A DNA stretch of 64,000 bases from DSOI01 sp041394885 (GCA_041394885.1 JAWKHI010000025.1:1-64000), one strand, 5' to 3'. Shown: positions 32,866 to 41,975, numbered from the stretch's first letter. The notes: generated from the letters alone by a model not told the origin. Numbers and translations are program-made.

Positions 32866-33579
32866 CTATTTCGCGGTGTGGCAACCGATGCACTGGGACT
32901 CATTGAGGGGGAGCGGCTGGCGGGTCTCCAACCATTTGGCGGCGCGCCGGGCGTAGAGCGTGCCAGGGTTGACGGCGGCCAGTTTGGTGAAGAAGTCCTC
33001 GGCTTTGGCGGGTTGGCCGGTGCGGCTGTAGGCGTCGGCGATGGCGAACAGCAATTCGCCGCGGGGATGGACGCCGAGTTGATCCAACCGGTCCTTCTGC
33101 ATGTCGTAGACGTGGAGATGGTCGTCAAGAACGCGGCCGTAGAGTTCTTTCCGGTAGGGGTTATCGGGCATGGTGCGGGCGGCGGCGCCGACGGCCGATC
33201 CGCGGGGAATGCGGACGCCGATGTTATCGGGGGCGAGCGCGACGGCTTTGTCCATCTCGGCGAGCCCGCGGCCGGCGAGCGGCATACCTTTGTCGGGCTC
33301 GCCTTTCATGAAGTGCTGGCCCGCGCGGAAATAGAGTCCGGCGCCGTGCCAGACAAGCGCTTCAGCGTGGTTGGGGTCGGCGGCGAGCACCTTTTCGCAG
33401 ACGGCCATGGCGCGATCGAGCGCCTCGGAGTTGCCACTGAAGCCGGAGAAAAAGTCGTTGCGGACGACATGATCGAAACGGACCGCGTCGGCGGCGGAGG
33501 CTGGGCGGGTGGCGATGCCGAGGGCGAGTCCGGCCGCGGCGGCGGCCGCCAGATAGAAGAAAGTCGTTCGGGAAGTCAA
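32866..33579 (-). CDS. exported TPR-like protein with one CxxCH motif
   Basis: 237 aa from a TTG at 33579. The start is set by AAAGGAG located 10 bp upstream; a longer frame to 33660 would lack a ribosome site. A membrane or signal segment (FFYLAAAAAAGLALGIA) ends near ASAADAV. The body has TPR-like helix pairs (AVCEKVLAADPNHAEALVWHGAGLYF and ELLFAIADAYSRTGQPAKAEDFF). The last residues contain CIGCH, a single heme c or metal-binding motif, just before the C terminus. Similar TPR proteins occur next to multi-heme c cytochromes, but none is here. The gene lies 20 bp before the kinase gene on the same strand and may be cotranscribed with it. Confidence 0.7.
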   Translation of the reverse strand: MTSRTTFFYLAAAAAAGLALGIATRPASAADAVRFDHVVRNDFFSGFSGNSEALDRAMAVCEKVLAADPNHAEALVWHGAGLYFRAGQHFMKGEPDKGMPLAGRGLAEMDKAVALAPDNIGVRIPRGSAVGAAARTMPDNPYRKELYGRVLDDHLHVYDMQKDRLDQLGVHPRGELLFAIADAYSRTGQPAKAEDFFTKLAAVNPGTLYARRAAKWLETRQPLPLNESQCIGCHTAK

Positions 33580-33647
33580 GTTGGTGAATCTCCTTTCGAA
33601 AGCCAGTATGCGGCGACAGGCGTCTACATTCAGCCGTAATCGGACGA

Positions 33648-34979
33648 GTGGGCGGATCATCGGATGAACCGTGCGAATGGGGCGATGAACCGGATAGACT
33701 GAATGGTTTGCTCACCCGCTGGATACCCTCGCTGACGATGATGCTGGTCTCGCTGATTAGCTATGTGGACCGCAACACGCTGGCGCTGCTGGCGCCGACG
33801 ATTCTCAAAGAGACAGGGCTCACGGTGGAGCAATACGGCTGGGTGATCTCGGCATTCTCCACCGCCTATATGGTGAGCAATCCGGTCTGGGGGCGGGCGC
33901 TGGATCGAGTTGGGCTGCGGGTGGGGATGACCGCGGCGGTGAGCTTCTGGACCCTTTCGTCGGCGGCGCACGCCTTCGCGCAGGGCTTCTGGAGTTTCGC
34001 GGCGGCGCGCGCGGCGCTGGGATTCGGAGAGGGCGCGACGTTTCCGGGAGGGCTGCGGGCGGCGGTGCAGTCGCTGCCTGGTCATCTGCGCTCGCGCGGG
34101 ATCGCGATTTCCTACAGCGGCGGATCGCTGGGCGCGATCATTACGCCGATTCTGGTGACGCCGATCGCATTGCGGTGGGGCTGGCGCGGCGCGTTCTGGT
34201 TCACGGGACTGGTGGGCGTGGCGTGGCTGCTGCTATGGTCCGTGGTGAGCCGCCGGGCGGATATGCGCGAGCGGCCGGAGCTTACGCGGACCGCGGCGCC
34301 GCGCATCCCCTGGCGCGACGGCCGCGTGTGGAGCTTCATGGCGGCATACGCGCTGGGAGGGTTCCCCCTGGCGTTCGTGCTGTACCAATCCGCGATTTAT
34401 CTGAGCCGGGCGCTGGGGAAAACGCAAGCCGAGGTGGGCGCGGTGCTGTGGATTCCGCCGCTTGGGTGGGAGATCGGATACTTTGTGTGGGGTTGGCTGA
34501 CCGATCGCGCGTTGAAGGGCGCGGCCAGGCCGATCGCGGTGTACCGCCGGCTGCTCGTCACGGCGATGGTGTTAAGCCTGTTTCTGGCGCTGGTGCCGCG
34601 AACGGAAAGTTATCCTATGGTCTTGCTGTTGTTATTCAGCGCGATGTTAGTGAGTTGCGGTTTCGTCATCGTGCCGGTAAGCTATGCGACCCATGTTCTC
34701 TCGGCGCGTCACGCGGGGCTGATCGCGGGGCTGGGCGCGGGTGCATGGGGAGCGGGGGTGGCACTGGCGATGCCGGTATTCGGGAGGCTGTTCGACCGTG
34801 CGTTGTATCGGGAAGCGTTCGTACTGGCGGCGTTGTTTCCGGCGGCTGGGTTTGGCATATGGTGGTGGCTGAACCGGTCCGGCGACGCGCGGACCGCGCG
34901 AGATTTAGGCAGCGGGTCTCTGACGAGTAACAGCGGCGGCATTGAAGGCGCAGCCATAACAGGCGATGATGGCGAGTAA
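33648..34979 (+). CDS. MFS transporter, anion:cation symporter (ACS) type
   Basis: 443 aa, about 12 membrane helices. The first transmembrane region has SYVDRNTLALLAPTI and the loop GRALDRVGLRVGM; a later GFGEGATFPGGLRAA is characteristic of the ACS family, which carries sugar acids such as hexuronates and galactonate with protons. The start used is GTG 33648; a TTG at 33708 would remove 20 hydrophilic residues. The C-terminal tail (RSGDARTARDLGSGSLTSN...) lies on top of the 3' end of the convergent YihY gene over 75 bp, so the tail may be an extension gained by read-through. A carrier of sugar acids 5 kb from the oxidative pentose pair would fit, but the gap weakens this link. Confidence 0.82.
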   Translation: MGGSSDEPCEWGDEPDRLNGLLTRWIPSLTMMLVSLISYVDRNTLALLAPTILKETGLTVEQYGWVISAFSTAYMVSNPVWGRALDRVGLRVGMTAAVSFWTLSSAAHAFAQGFWSFAAARAALGFGEGATFPGGLRAAVQSLPGHLRSRGIAISYSGGSLGAIITPILVTPIALRWGWRGAFWFTGLVGVAWLLLWSVVSRRADMRERPELTRTAAPRIPWRDGRVWSFMAAYALGGFPLAFVLYQSAIYLSRALGKTQAEVGAVLWIPPLGWEIGYFVWGWLTDRALKGAARPIAVYRRLLVTAMVLSLFLALVPRTESYPMVLLLLFSAMLVSCGFVIVPVSYATHVLSARHAGLIAGLGAGAWGAGVALAMPVFGRLFDRALYREAFVLAALFPAAGFGIWWWLNRSGDARTARDLGSGSLTSNSGGIEGAAITGDDGE

Positions 34980-35792
34980 GTACATCCACGCAAGGAGCGC
35001 AATCACGGCGCCGATCGATCCGTACATTACGTTATAGTCGGCGATATTGCGAACATACCAGGCAAAGCCGGCTGTCGCCAGGGTCCATAGCAGCGTCGCG
35101 AGCCATGCGCCCGGCCAGACCGAGTGCCAATCCACGCGGCGGTTGGGGCCGATGTAGTAGAGGAGTCCGGTTACCAGGACGACGGAACTGACGGCGATTA
35201 CCAGGCGGGTGATGCCGCCGATCCAAAGTACGCCGACGGTAAGGGGCGTGGTTTCGGGGAGATTCTGCATCCAGCGGATCAAAGTGGCCTCAGTGCGATC
35301 GCCGAAGACGATCAGTGCGGAGGCGCCGACCATGGGCATGGTTGTGGTGAACACCAGCAGCGTGGCCACGGCGCGCTGGTTCAAAAAAGAACGGGAAGGC
35401 ACGCGATAGACCGAGTTGAATCCCTCCATGAGACTCAACTGAAATCCGGTACCGGCCCAGATGGCGAGTAAGATGGCGGTGATCAGAAGCCCGATGGGTT
35501 TGTCGCCTTCCACGGCGATCTGATCGAGCACGATGGTATCGGCGCCGGGCGGCAGCACGCGCGCGAGATAGCGGTTCAGGACGCCGAGTACGGGCGAGGC
35601 CCGCCATTGGACCAGAAGCGTCGCCGTCATGGTGAGAATCGGAAACAGGGCGACGAGGCCGGAGTAGGCTGCACCCTTCGCGATGGACAGGACGTTGCTC
35701 TCGTAGAGCAGGGCTGCCGCGCGCTGGAGGCGGCGCCCGAGAGCGGTCACGCGCGGGAACTCCGGCGGAGGCGGTGGCGCCGGGCCAACCAC
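34905..35792 (-). CDS. YihY/BrkB-family membrane protein
   Basis: 295 aa from a GTG. It has six membrane helices in the order typical of YihY/BrkB: an N-terminal segment KGAAYSGLVALFPILTM, a soluble linker, then paired helices that end in ADYNVMYGSIGAVIALLAWMYLLA. The YG(S)IGAV motif is the family signature. Once called ribonuclease BN in E. coli, the family is now seen as integral membrane proteins of uncertain role. It overlaps the polytopic protein upstream by 46 bp and is the last gene of the glycan-type operon; its 3' end overlaps the convergent MFS gene by 75 bp. Confidence 0.85.
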   Translation of the reverse strand: MVGPAPPPPPEFPRVTALGRRLQRAAALLYESNVLSIAKGAAYSGLVALFPILTMTATLLVQWRASPVLGVLNRYLARVLPPGADTIVLDQIAVEGDKPIGLLITAILLAIWAGTGFQLSLMEGFNSVYRVPSRSFLNQRAVATLLVFTTTMPMVGASALIVFGDRTEATLIRWMQNLPETTPLTVGVLWIGGITRLVIAVSSVVLVTGLLYYIGPNRRVDWHSVWPGAWLATLLWTLATAGFAWYVRNIADYNVMYGSIGAVIALLAWMYLLAIIACYGCAFNAAAVTRQRPAA

Positions 35793-37762
35793 AGGGCCGA
35801 CAGGATGGCCCCCACGCTGAGGACAGTGCAGGCCACCTGTTCCGGGTGCGGGCGAAACTCGAGAGCGATGGTGGAAAACGGAGCCGGGTTCGGCTTGAGT
35901 ACGATGTGTCCCATCACGTCACGAACCACTTCGATCTGGCGGCCGTCCTGATAGGCGCGCCAACCTTCATCGTAGGACACGCGGACCGCGATCCAGTAGT
36001 TCGGGGGAGTGGCGCCCCGGATCTCGATGGAGCCGGGGCCGCGCCAGACGCTGAGCAGCGGCGGCCGCGCGGTGTCGTCCATCGCGGCGACGTAAGGGAC
36101 GGCGTCTTCAATGTCCCTCCCCTTGGGGATGTGCCGCGGTAGTTCCGATTCGCGCACGAGATTCGCCCAGCCGGTGAATGGCAAACGGTAGAGGCGATCG
36201 TCCTCATCGGTGTAGACACGCTCGAGGGTGCCCTCGAAGACGAGGGGGTCCGTGATGTCGTGATAGAACTCCCGGGAATTCGTTCCGTGGACGCCGACGT
36301 ACTCGACGCCGGCGGCGCGGAGGGCGAGGATGGCGTCGGCGGTTCGCGTGGCGGCGGAGCGCGCTTCGTGTTTGCGGACGAAATAGATGAAATCGAGCGG
36401 GACTCGATTGCGGAGGCCGGATTCAAAGGTGCCGCCGAGTTGCGGGATGTCCTGATAGGCGTTGAACCGGAAGCGGGTGCCGCCGGTGACATAGACGCGG
36501 CCGCGCGGTTTCTGCTCACCGATGGCGCGCGACATGCGGTACTCGACGGTGTTTTCGGGCTGCAGCGGGCGGAGTACACGATTGGCGTCGGTAACAAACT
36601 CGGTGAACTGCGGCCACGCGGCGTAGATGAAGACGGTGGGAAGCGCGGCGGCGGCGGCCTGCCCGAATCGGGTGCGCGTGGTCCAGAGGAGGCGGGCGGC
36701 TTCAAAGAGAAATGCCGCGAAGAAGAGTTCGAGTTCAGGACCATAGCGCCAGGACTCGGGCATCACGCCCACTCCGTACCAGTAGTAGGCCGAAACGGAG
36801 AGTCCGAACACATACAGACAGAGAGAAACGAAGCAAAAGTAAGTGTGGCGCGGGAAGCGCAGAAACAGGAGACGGATGAGAACCGGACCAGCAACGAGAG
36901 CCAGGCGAACGACGTAGTGTATCAGGCGGACACGATAGTTGGTGTCAGCGGGCCAGTTGAATAAAGTCGTATAGACAAAGGTGGGCGTGAGCCAGAAAGC
37001 AGCGAATAAGTATGCCAGCACGCCGGCGTAAACGATGCGGCGCCCCAGAAAGCCGGTTTGCGGACCGGAACCCAGACCGGCGAGGAGCATCATGAGGCAG
37101 CAGAGGGCGAGAGCAAGCGCGGAGACCCAGTTCGTGAGAGGAATCAGGGCAAGCAGCGCAGCCGCGATCAGGACTTCGCGAAACCGTCTTCCGACCGCGG
37201 CCCGCCAGCAGGCGATCAGGGCAAGGGGCAGCAGGAACAGACCCACATTGTGCGGCCCCTCGGCGTACTTGACGAGCGACTGCAGCCGCCAGGGCAGCGC
37301 GGCGTGTCCGCGGTCATCGGCGACGATGCCATAGAGAAGATAGGACACGGAGAACAGGGAGTACGTGATGGCGGTAAGAAAGGCCCACTTGCGGCTTCGG
37401 GTAAAGAAGAGGACAAAGGCGAAGAAACTGACGGGCCCGAGCAGAGCGCCCGTGGCCACCACCATGCGATAGACATGGACGTGGTCGAACATCGGCAGGA
37501 GTTTCATCGCGAGGGCAGCCGAATAGGGCACCACCGGGAGATACCACATATGGGCGGGCAGGCCTTCGTACTGCAGAGGGTTCCAACCGAAGGGGCTGGG
37601 ATGCTGCAAAAAGAAGCGGGCCATCGAGGCGTAGCCGTCTTCGATCGATTCGCGATAGACGCCTTCGCCGGGAAGGTACAGGAAGCGGTTCAGGCCGAGG
37701 TTGACCGCGAAAACGATCACGGCGAGGAGAATCGTGCGGTGGCGCGCGGTCAGTGGGGTCAC
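35747..37762 (-). CDS. polytopic membrane protein, GT-C-like, copy B of a tandem pair
   Basis: 671 aa from GTG 37762, which overlaps the previous gene's stop as GTGA; a longer frame to 37831 would start inside that gene. About 11-12 membrane helices fill residues 10-430, followed by a soluble domain of about 230 residues and a short membrane helix at the C terminus. Motifs shared with copy A include EGPHNVGLFLLPLALI, and FNAYQDIPQLGGTFESGLRN in the soluble part. Proteins of this shape are usually glycosyltransferases of the C type or polysaccharide-related membrane proteins, but I see no conserved acidic loop that would prove activity. It is downstream of a GT2 gene, which suggests a role with a lipid-linked sugar. 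Confidence 0.7.
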   Translation of the reverse strand: MTPLTARHRTILLAVIVFAVNLGLNRFLYLPGEGVYRESIEDGYASMARFFLQHPSPFGWNPLQYEGLPAHMWYLPVVPYSAALAMKLLPMFDHVHVYRMVVATGALLGPVSFFAFVLFFTRSRKWAFLTAITYSLFSVSYLLYGIVADDRGHAALPWRLQSLVKYAEGPHNVGLFLLPLALIACWRAAVGRRFREVLIAAALLALIPLTNWVSALALALCCLMMLLAGLGSGPQTGFLGRRIVYAGVLAYLFAAFWLTPTFVYTTLFNWPADTNYRVRLIHYVVRLALVAGPVLIRLLFLRFPRHTYFCFVSLCLYVFGLSVSAYYWYGVGVMPESWRYGPELELFFAAFLFEAARLLWTTRTRFGQAAAAALPTVFIYAAWPQFTEFVTDANRVLRPLQPENTVEYRMSRAIGEQKPRGRVYVTGGTRFRFNAYQDIPQLGGTFESGLRNRVPLDFIYFVRKHEARSAATRTADAILALRAAGVEYVGVHGTNSREFYHDITDPLVFEGTLERVYTDEDDRLYRLPFTGWANLVRESELPRHIPKGRDIEDAVPYVAAMDDTARPPLLSVWRGPGSIEIRGATPPNYWIAVRVSYDEGWRAYQDGRQIEVVRDVMGHIVLKPNPAPFSTIALEFRPHPEQVACTVLSVGAILSALWLARRHRLRRSSRA

Positions 37763-39738
37763 CTCGCCTTGCCGGACCGGCGGACCAGGATGAAGCCTGA
37801 GAGCGCCGCGGAGAGCAGCGTGAGGACCCAACCGGCCTGGTTCTCGAATGGCATGTCGAAGCGGAGCGCGATCTGATGATCGCCCGGCCCGGGATCGAGG
37901 AGGAGGAACCCGACGGGATCCGCGGTCACCGGGATCTGGCGGCCATCGGCGGCGGTGGCCTTCCAGTATCGATCATACGTTTCCTGAACCACGAGTTTTT
38001 CGCCGGGCTCGAGGTGCACGCTGACGGCCATGCCATCGGGCCCCTGGCGACGCCAGGCGGCGGGACGAGGCGAGCCTGCCTCGACGAAGCCGGCATAGCG
38101 GACGATGGCCTCGGCGTCGTCGGCGTGGGCGGGGGCGGGCACGGCGTCAAACCCGGCCGTGACAACGCGGGCAAACCCGGGATAGCGCCGGGGGACGCGG
38201 TAGATCACGTTGCCCTGGTGGTCATCATGCACGGCTTCGAGCTTGCCCTCGAATTTCTTCGGCGACGTCCAGTCATGGTACACCTCCTGGGAGGTCGCGT
38301 CGTGGACGATGGCGGCGCCCACGCCCATGGCCTGCAGCCAGGCGATGCCAAGATCCGGATCCGTGCCATAGAGGATCTGGTTGTGCGCGTAGTTGGTGAC
38401 GATGTTCTGGATGCCCTGCTCGGAGACGCCGCCGAGTTGGGGGAGGTCGAACCATGTGTCGTACCAGAAGCGGACCGAACCGGTGGCGACGGCGCGTTCG
38501 CCCGGCATGTTCTCGTGCATCCATCGGGTAACTTTGTATTCGATGCGCTGCTTGTAGTCAGGCTCCTTGACGGGATAGCGGCGCGAATGCCAGACCCAGC
38601 CGAGCGACGGAGTAACGGCGGCGGCGATGGCGGCAGCGGCGAGCGCCGGTCCCCAGCGCACGCGAGGGACGGCCCAGGCGAGCACCAGGATGGCCGCAAA
38701 CAGGAAGAGCATGTCGAACTCCGGCACCAGGCGCAAGGGTTCCCCGATGACACGGAATTCGTAGTGGTGATTACCGAGGACATGGAGCGCCATGCGGAGG
38801 AAAGCTCCCGCGACGAACAAGGGCCAGGCGCGATTGGGGCGTCCGTGTCCGAGTAGGTAGGCGATGGCGAAGAAGACGGCCAGGAATGCCAGGTCCAGCC
38901 AGAGAGACCATGCCGTGCCCCGTTCCGATACCAGCGGCATGTTTCGGAGGGTGAGAGCAAAGTAAGAGGGGGTGAGCCAGAAGGCGGTGAGGGCCAAGGC
39001 AAGCGCTGCGATGACGGCGGCGCGCACGGGCACCATCCAATCTTTTTCGGCGACCCAGAGCACCCAGACCATGATGGGGAATACCATGGCCAGGGCCGTT
39101 GCGCCATAGAAGTTATTCAGCACCGACGCCGCGCAAAGGACGCCGGAGATGACGAGCATCCGCGGGTGGCCGCGCCGCAACCCATACCATGCGGCGGCGA
39201 GCATGAAACCGAGGATGGCGAGGGCGGACATGTGCGGACCCTCACCGTAGCGGACGAGCACGCCGTAGCGTACGGGCATCATCTCCACTTCGCGGTAACC
39301 TTCGCGGAAATAGTCAATAAAGAGAAAAGACGGCGAGACGAGAGCCGTAAGAATGGCCGCCGCCCAGGCCCAGCGGCGCGAACCGGAACCGGCGCGGAAC
39401 AGGACGTAGATGCCGGCGATGCCGAGGCAGTAGAGCAGAGCCACGTAGATGTGATAGCCGCGGGCCGGGGACACGTTGAGCAATCGGCTGGCGACGGCGG
39501 TGCCGTAGCGCAGGGCCGGGGGATAGATATAGTCCGTGCGGTTACCGCAATACCAGTTGGGCTGCCAGCGGGGGTGGGGCAGGTTATCGCGCAGGAAGCG
39601 GCCATCGGATATGAAAGTGCCTTCGATAATGCCCCAGTCGGCAACGTACTCGGTTTTGAAGAGAGGAAGGATGAGGATCGCGATGAGGGCGAAGATCAGG
39701 ATCGAGTCGAGAAGCCAGGAACGGCGGCCATCAGGCAT
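37759..39738 (-). CDS. polytopic membrane protein, GT-C-like, copy A of a tandem pair
   Basis: 659 aa. It has the same design as copy B: about 11 membrane helices, then a soluble domain with MNENMPGE-type residues (HENMPGERAVATGSVRFWYD) and WFDLPQLGGVSEQGIQNIV, and a final helix. The first helices contain RYGEGPHMSALAILGFML, parallel to copy B. The pairs of motifs (YGEGPH/YAEGPH, LNNFYGATALA/LTNWVSALALA, PQLGG with a downstream Glu-x-Gly) show an old duplication. An N-terminal part with DWGIIEGTFISDGRFL suits an acidic, lumen-facing loop. Its 5' end overlaps the GT2 gene by 8 bp and its 3' end overlaps copy B by 4 bp. It resembles membrane proteins called '6-pyruvoyl-tetrahydropterin synthase-related', with no proven function. 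Confidence 0.7.
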   Translation of the reverse strand: MPDGRRSWLLDSILIFALIAILILPLFKTEYVADWGIIEGTFISDGRFLRDNLPHPRWQPNWYCGNRTDYIYPPALRYGTAVASRLLNVSPARGYHIYVALLYCLGIAGIYVLFRAGSGSRRWAWAAAILTALVSPSFLFIDYFREGYREVEMMPVRYGVLVRYGEGPHMSALAILGFMLAAAWYGLRRGHPRMLVISGVLCAASVLNNFYGATALAMVFPIMVWVLWVAEKDWMVPVRAAVIAALALALTAFWLTPSYFALTLRNMPLVSERGTAWSLWLDLAFLAVFFAIAYLLGHGRPNRAWPLFVAGAFLRMALHVLGNHHYEFRVIGEPLRLVPEFDMLFLFAAILVLAWAVPRVRWGPALAAAAIAAAVTPSLGWVWHSRRYPVKEPDYKQRIEYKVTRWMHENMPGERAVATGSVRFWYDTWFDLPQLGGVSEQGIQNIVTNYAHNQILYGTDPDLGIAWLQAMGVGAAIVHDATSQEVYHDWTSPKKFEGKLEAVHDDHQGNVIYRVPRRYPGFARVVTAGFDAVPAPAHADDAEAIVRYAGFVEAGSPRPAAWRRQGPDGMAVSVHLEPGEKLVVQETYDRYWKATAADGRQIPVTADPVGFLLLDPGPGDHQIALRFDMPFENQAGWVLTLLSAALSGFILVRRSGKAR

Positions 39739-40504
39739 GCTGAACGTTGGTGTACCGGCGGCGAAGGCTTTGGAACTGGCGCGAGCGCATGAGGCCGGCG
39801 CGGTGGAGCAGGAGGCGGAACAGCAGCCACAGGATCGACAGACCGTAGATGGAACTGTCGATGAACGACGCCGACGAAGCAGCCGGGAAGTATCGCGTGG
39901 GGACGGGGACTTCCGCGACGCGGGCGCCTACCTCGACGAATTGCGCCATGATTTCCTGGTCAAAGATGAACTTGTCGGAATTCATTTCGACGTTGACGGC
40001 TTCCAGGATCTCGCGGGTGTAGGCGCGATAGCCCGTGTGGTATTCGGCAAGGTTATGGCGAAAGACCTTGTTCTCACACCAGGTGAGGAAGCGGTTGGAG
40101 ATGTACTTCCACCAGGGCATGCCCCCTTGCATCGGGTTGCCGCCGAGGAGACGGGAGCCGAGCACCACGTCGGCGGCGCCGAGGCGAATGGGGTCGACGA
40201 TCTGGGGCAGGAGGGTGGGATCGTACTGATAGTCGGGATGAACCATGACGACGATGTCGGCCCCGGCGCGGAGCGCTTCCCGGTAGCACGTCTTCTGGTT
40301 GGCGCCGTAGCCGTAGTTGCGATTGTGGACGAAGAGCTCGAGTTTGAGATCGCGGGCAACCTGGAGGGTCTTGTCGGAGCTGCCGTCGTCCACCACGATG
40401 ACGAGGTCTACGACATCGTGCGGCAATTCGGTGTAGGTCATGCGGAGCGTCTTCTCGGCGTTGAAGGCCGGCATTACTACAACGATTTTGGGCTTCGGGT
40501 TCAT
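39731..40504 (-). CDS. family 2 glycosyltransferase (dolichol-phosphate mannosyltransferase-like)
   Basis: 257 aa from ATG 40504, which overlaps the methyltransferase stop as ATGA; an in-frame extension to 40903 would lie inside that gene. The GT-A fold starts KIVVVMPAFNAEKTLRMTY, has the nucleotide motif VVDDGSSDKT, the DxD-like HPDYQYDP, and later DKFIFDQEIMAQFV and EVPVPTRYFP, as in polyprenol-phosphate sugar transferases. A hydrophobic helix near the C terminus (GLSILWLLFRLLLH) would keep it at the membrane. It probably moves a sugar from a nucleotide donor to a polyprenyl phosphate used by the downstream membrane proteins; this chain of use is inference from gene order. Confidence 0.85.
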   Translation of the reverse strand: MNPKPKIVVVMPAFNAEKTLRMTYTELPHDVVDLVIVVDDGSSDKTLQVARDLKLELFVHNRNYGYGANQKTCYREALRAGADIVVMVHPDYQYDPTLLPQIVDPIRLGAADVVLGSRLLGGNPMQGGMPWWKYISNRFLTWCENKVFRHNLAEYHTGYRAYTREILEAVNVEMNSDKFIFDQEIMAQFVEVGARVAEVPVPTRYFPAASSASFIDSSIYGLSILWLLFRLLLHRAGLMRSRQFQSLRRRYTNVQHA

Positions 40505-41172
40505 ACGGGGCGAATTCGAGCGACGAACTGGTAGGCGAACATCCGCTTCCATACCCGCGCGAGCCTGTAGGAAAGACTCTCGGCAGCCAAGACCGGCCAG
40601 GAGCCGGAGTGCGAAGCAAAGCGGAGCCCCACCGGGACGCCCGTCGGGCAGACTTCTACCATAGCAAACCCGGCAGAGGTAAATAAGTGACGCCAGCCGT
40701 CCCATGTATAGAAATGAAGGTGGGTGCGATCGAACAATCCTTTTTCTTCTTGCGGGAAGCGGCCCGAGAGAACGATCAGGCGGAAGTAGAGGTTGCCGCT
40801 GTTGGGGAGGGAGGCGACCAATTCGCCTCCGGGTGCGAGCGTGGATCGAAGCTGGCGGAGCAGCGAAAGCGGGTCTCGCAGATGCTCCAGGATGTCGGCG
40901 CAAAGGATGAAGTCAAACGGTGCGTCGAATTTGGGCAGGCCGGTTTCGAGGTCGTGTTCGATGAGCCGGACCGCCGACGGGAGTTGACCCGTGACGCCGC
41001 CGGGACGTTCGAGGGCGGTTACCGCATAGCCGCGCCCGGCGAGCAGCCGCGACAAATCGCCATTGCCGCAGCCGGCGTCGAGAACGCGGCGTCCATTGCC
41101 TGGCGCCGGCAACATCGCGAGAAGCCTGGAGTGGCTGCTGTACGGACTTTCCTTGAAGCTGTAAGTGACCAA
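40501..41172 (-). CDS. SAM-dependent class I methyltransferase
   Basis: 223 aa. The SAM-binding motif is VLDAGCGNGDLSRLLA (about residues 30-45), with DFILCADILEHLRDP and LAPGGELVASLPN as the later class I motifs. The C-terminal part (GLFDRTHLHFYTWDGWRHLF) is like that in glycan- or quinone-modifying enzymes of the UbiG type. It is the first gene of the five-gene operon that runs to 34905 and overlaps the GT2 gene by 4 bp, so methylation of a surface sugar or lipid is the natural guess. It sits 13 bp downstream of the VOC gene stop on the same strand. Confidence 0.85.
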   Translation of the reverse strand: MVTYSFKESPYSSHSRLLAMLPAPGNGRRVLDAGCGNGDLSRLLAGRGYAVTALERPGGVTGQLPSAVRLIEHDLETGLPKFDAPFDFILCADILEHLRDPLSLLRQLRSTLAPGGELVASLPNSGNLYFRLIVLSGRFPQEEKGLFDRTHLHFYTWDGWRHLFTSAGFAMVEVCPTGVPVGLRFASHSGSWPVLAAESLSYRLARVWKRMFAYQFVARIRPV

Positions 41173-41185
41173 ATGAGGCGGCTGG

Positions 41186-41965
41186 TTACTGCCGCAGACC
41201 TTCCGTCAGTTCGATGGTGGCGCCCCAGGGATCGGTGAGGAAAGCGATGCTCAGCCCGATGGAGGGGACTTTGGTGAAGGGCCGGTCAAACTTGACGCCT
41301 TCGGCTTCGAGCTTCTTGCAGAACGCCTCCAGGTTGACCACTTCGAATCCGATATGGTCCATCGAGCGGCCTTTGGTGGGAGCTTGCGGGGTGTCGGCCG
41401 GATTCCAGCTCAAGTTGACGCCAGGAAGGTCCGCGGCTTTGAAGCGTCCGCGCATGCCCGGCACGGCGCCGAACATCCTGGCGTACCAGGCGCGCATTTC
41501 ATCCTGCTGCTGCGAGGCGAAGTGGATGTGATGGTGCACGATGGGATGCGCGATGGTCTTGTCTTCGGTGAATTCCACTTTTACGCCGTCTGGAAACATG
41601 ACGAAGGCTTGGCGGGTGTCTGGCATTTCCTTGGCGATCTTGCACCCGGCGGCCACCAGTGCGGCCTTGGTGCGATCGAGATCCTGCGTCTTGAAGCCGA
41701 GGTGATTGACGGCGGAGTCATCGGTGCCTCCGGTTGGTTTCCCTTTGCGGAAACCGAGGACAACGTCGGGCAGGGAATACAGCGTAAGGGACCCGTACTG
41801 CACAGGCTTGGCGCCGAGCACCTCGGTCCAAATGCGCTCGTGGACGGCAGGATCGGTCACGAGCATGTGGAGGTGGCCCATCGAAATTCCTTGCGCGTTC
41901 GGCGGCGGTAATTGCGCCGACAGCAGCCCGCATGCGACGGTGGCGAACAGCAGGGTACGAAACAT
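41186..41965 (-). CDS. secreted protein with two VOC (glyoxalase-like) domains
   Basis: 259 aa with a signal peptide (FRTLLFATVACGLLSAQ). Two vicinal-oxygen-chelate domains follow: residues about 28-130 (MGHLHMLVTDPAVHERIWTEVLGAKP... FVMFPDGVKVEFTED) and about 140-258 (IVHHHIHFAS... MDHIGFEVVNLEAF... FLTDPWGATIELTE). His and Glu residues at the expected metal positions are present in both. Glyoxalases, dioxygenases and binding proteins share this fold; an exported one is unusual for glyoxalase I, so a binding or resistance role is possible. It lies 13 bp before the methyltransferase gene in the same direction and could head that operon. Confidence 0.8.
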   Translation of the reverse strand: MFRTLLFATVACGLLSAQLPPPNAQGISMGHLHMLVTDPAVHERIWTEVLGAKPVQYGSLTLYSLPDVVLGFRKGKPTGGTDDSAVNHLGFKTQDLDRTKAALVAAGCKIAKEMPDTRQAFVMFPDGVKVEFTEDKTIAHPIVHHHIHFASQQQDEMRAWYARMFGAVPGMRGRFKAADLPGVNLSWNPADTPQAPTKGRSMDHIGFEVVNLEAFCKKLEAEGVKFDRPFTKVPSIGLSIAFLTDPWGATIELTEGLRQ

Positions 41966-41975
41966 AGCCCCTAGC

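Noticed and set aside
40504..40903. Upstream extension of the GT2 glycosyltransferase
   Set aside because: The extra 133 residues lie inside the methyltransferase gene and are not like any GT2; ATG 40504 overlaps its stop, as in neighbouring genes.
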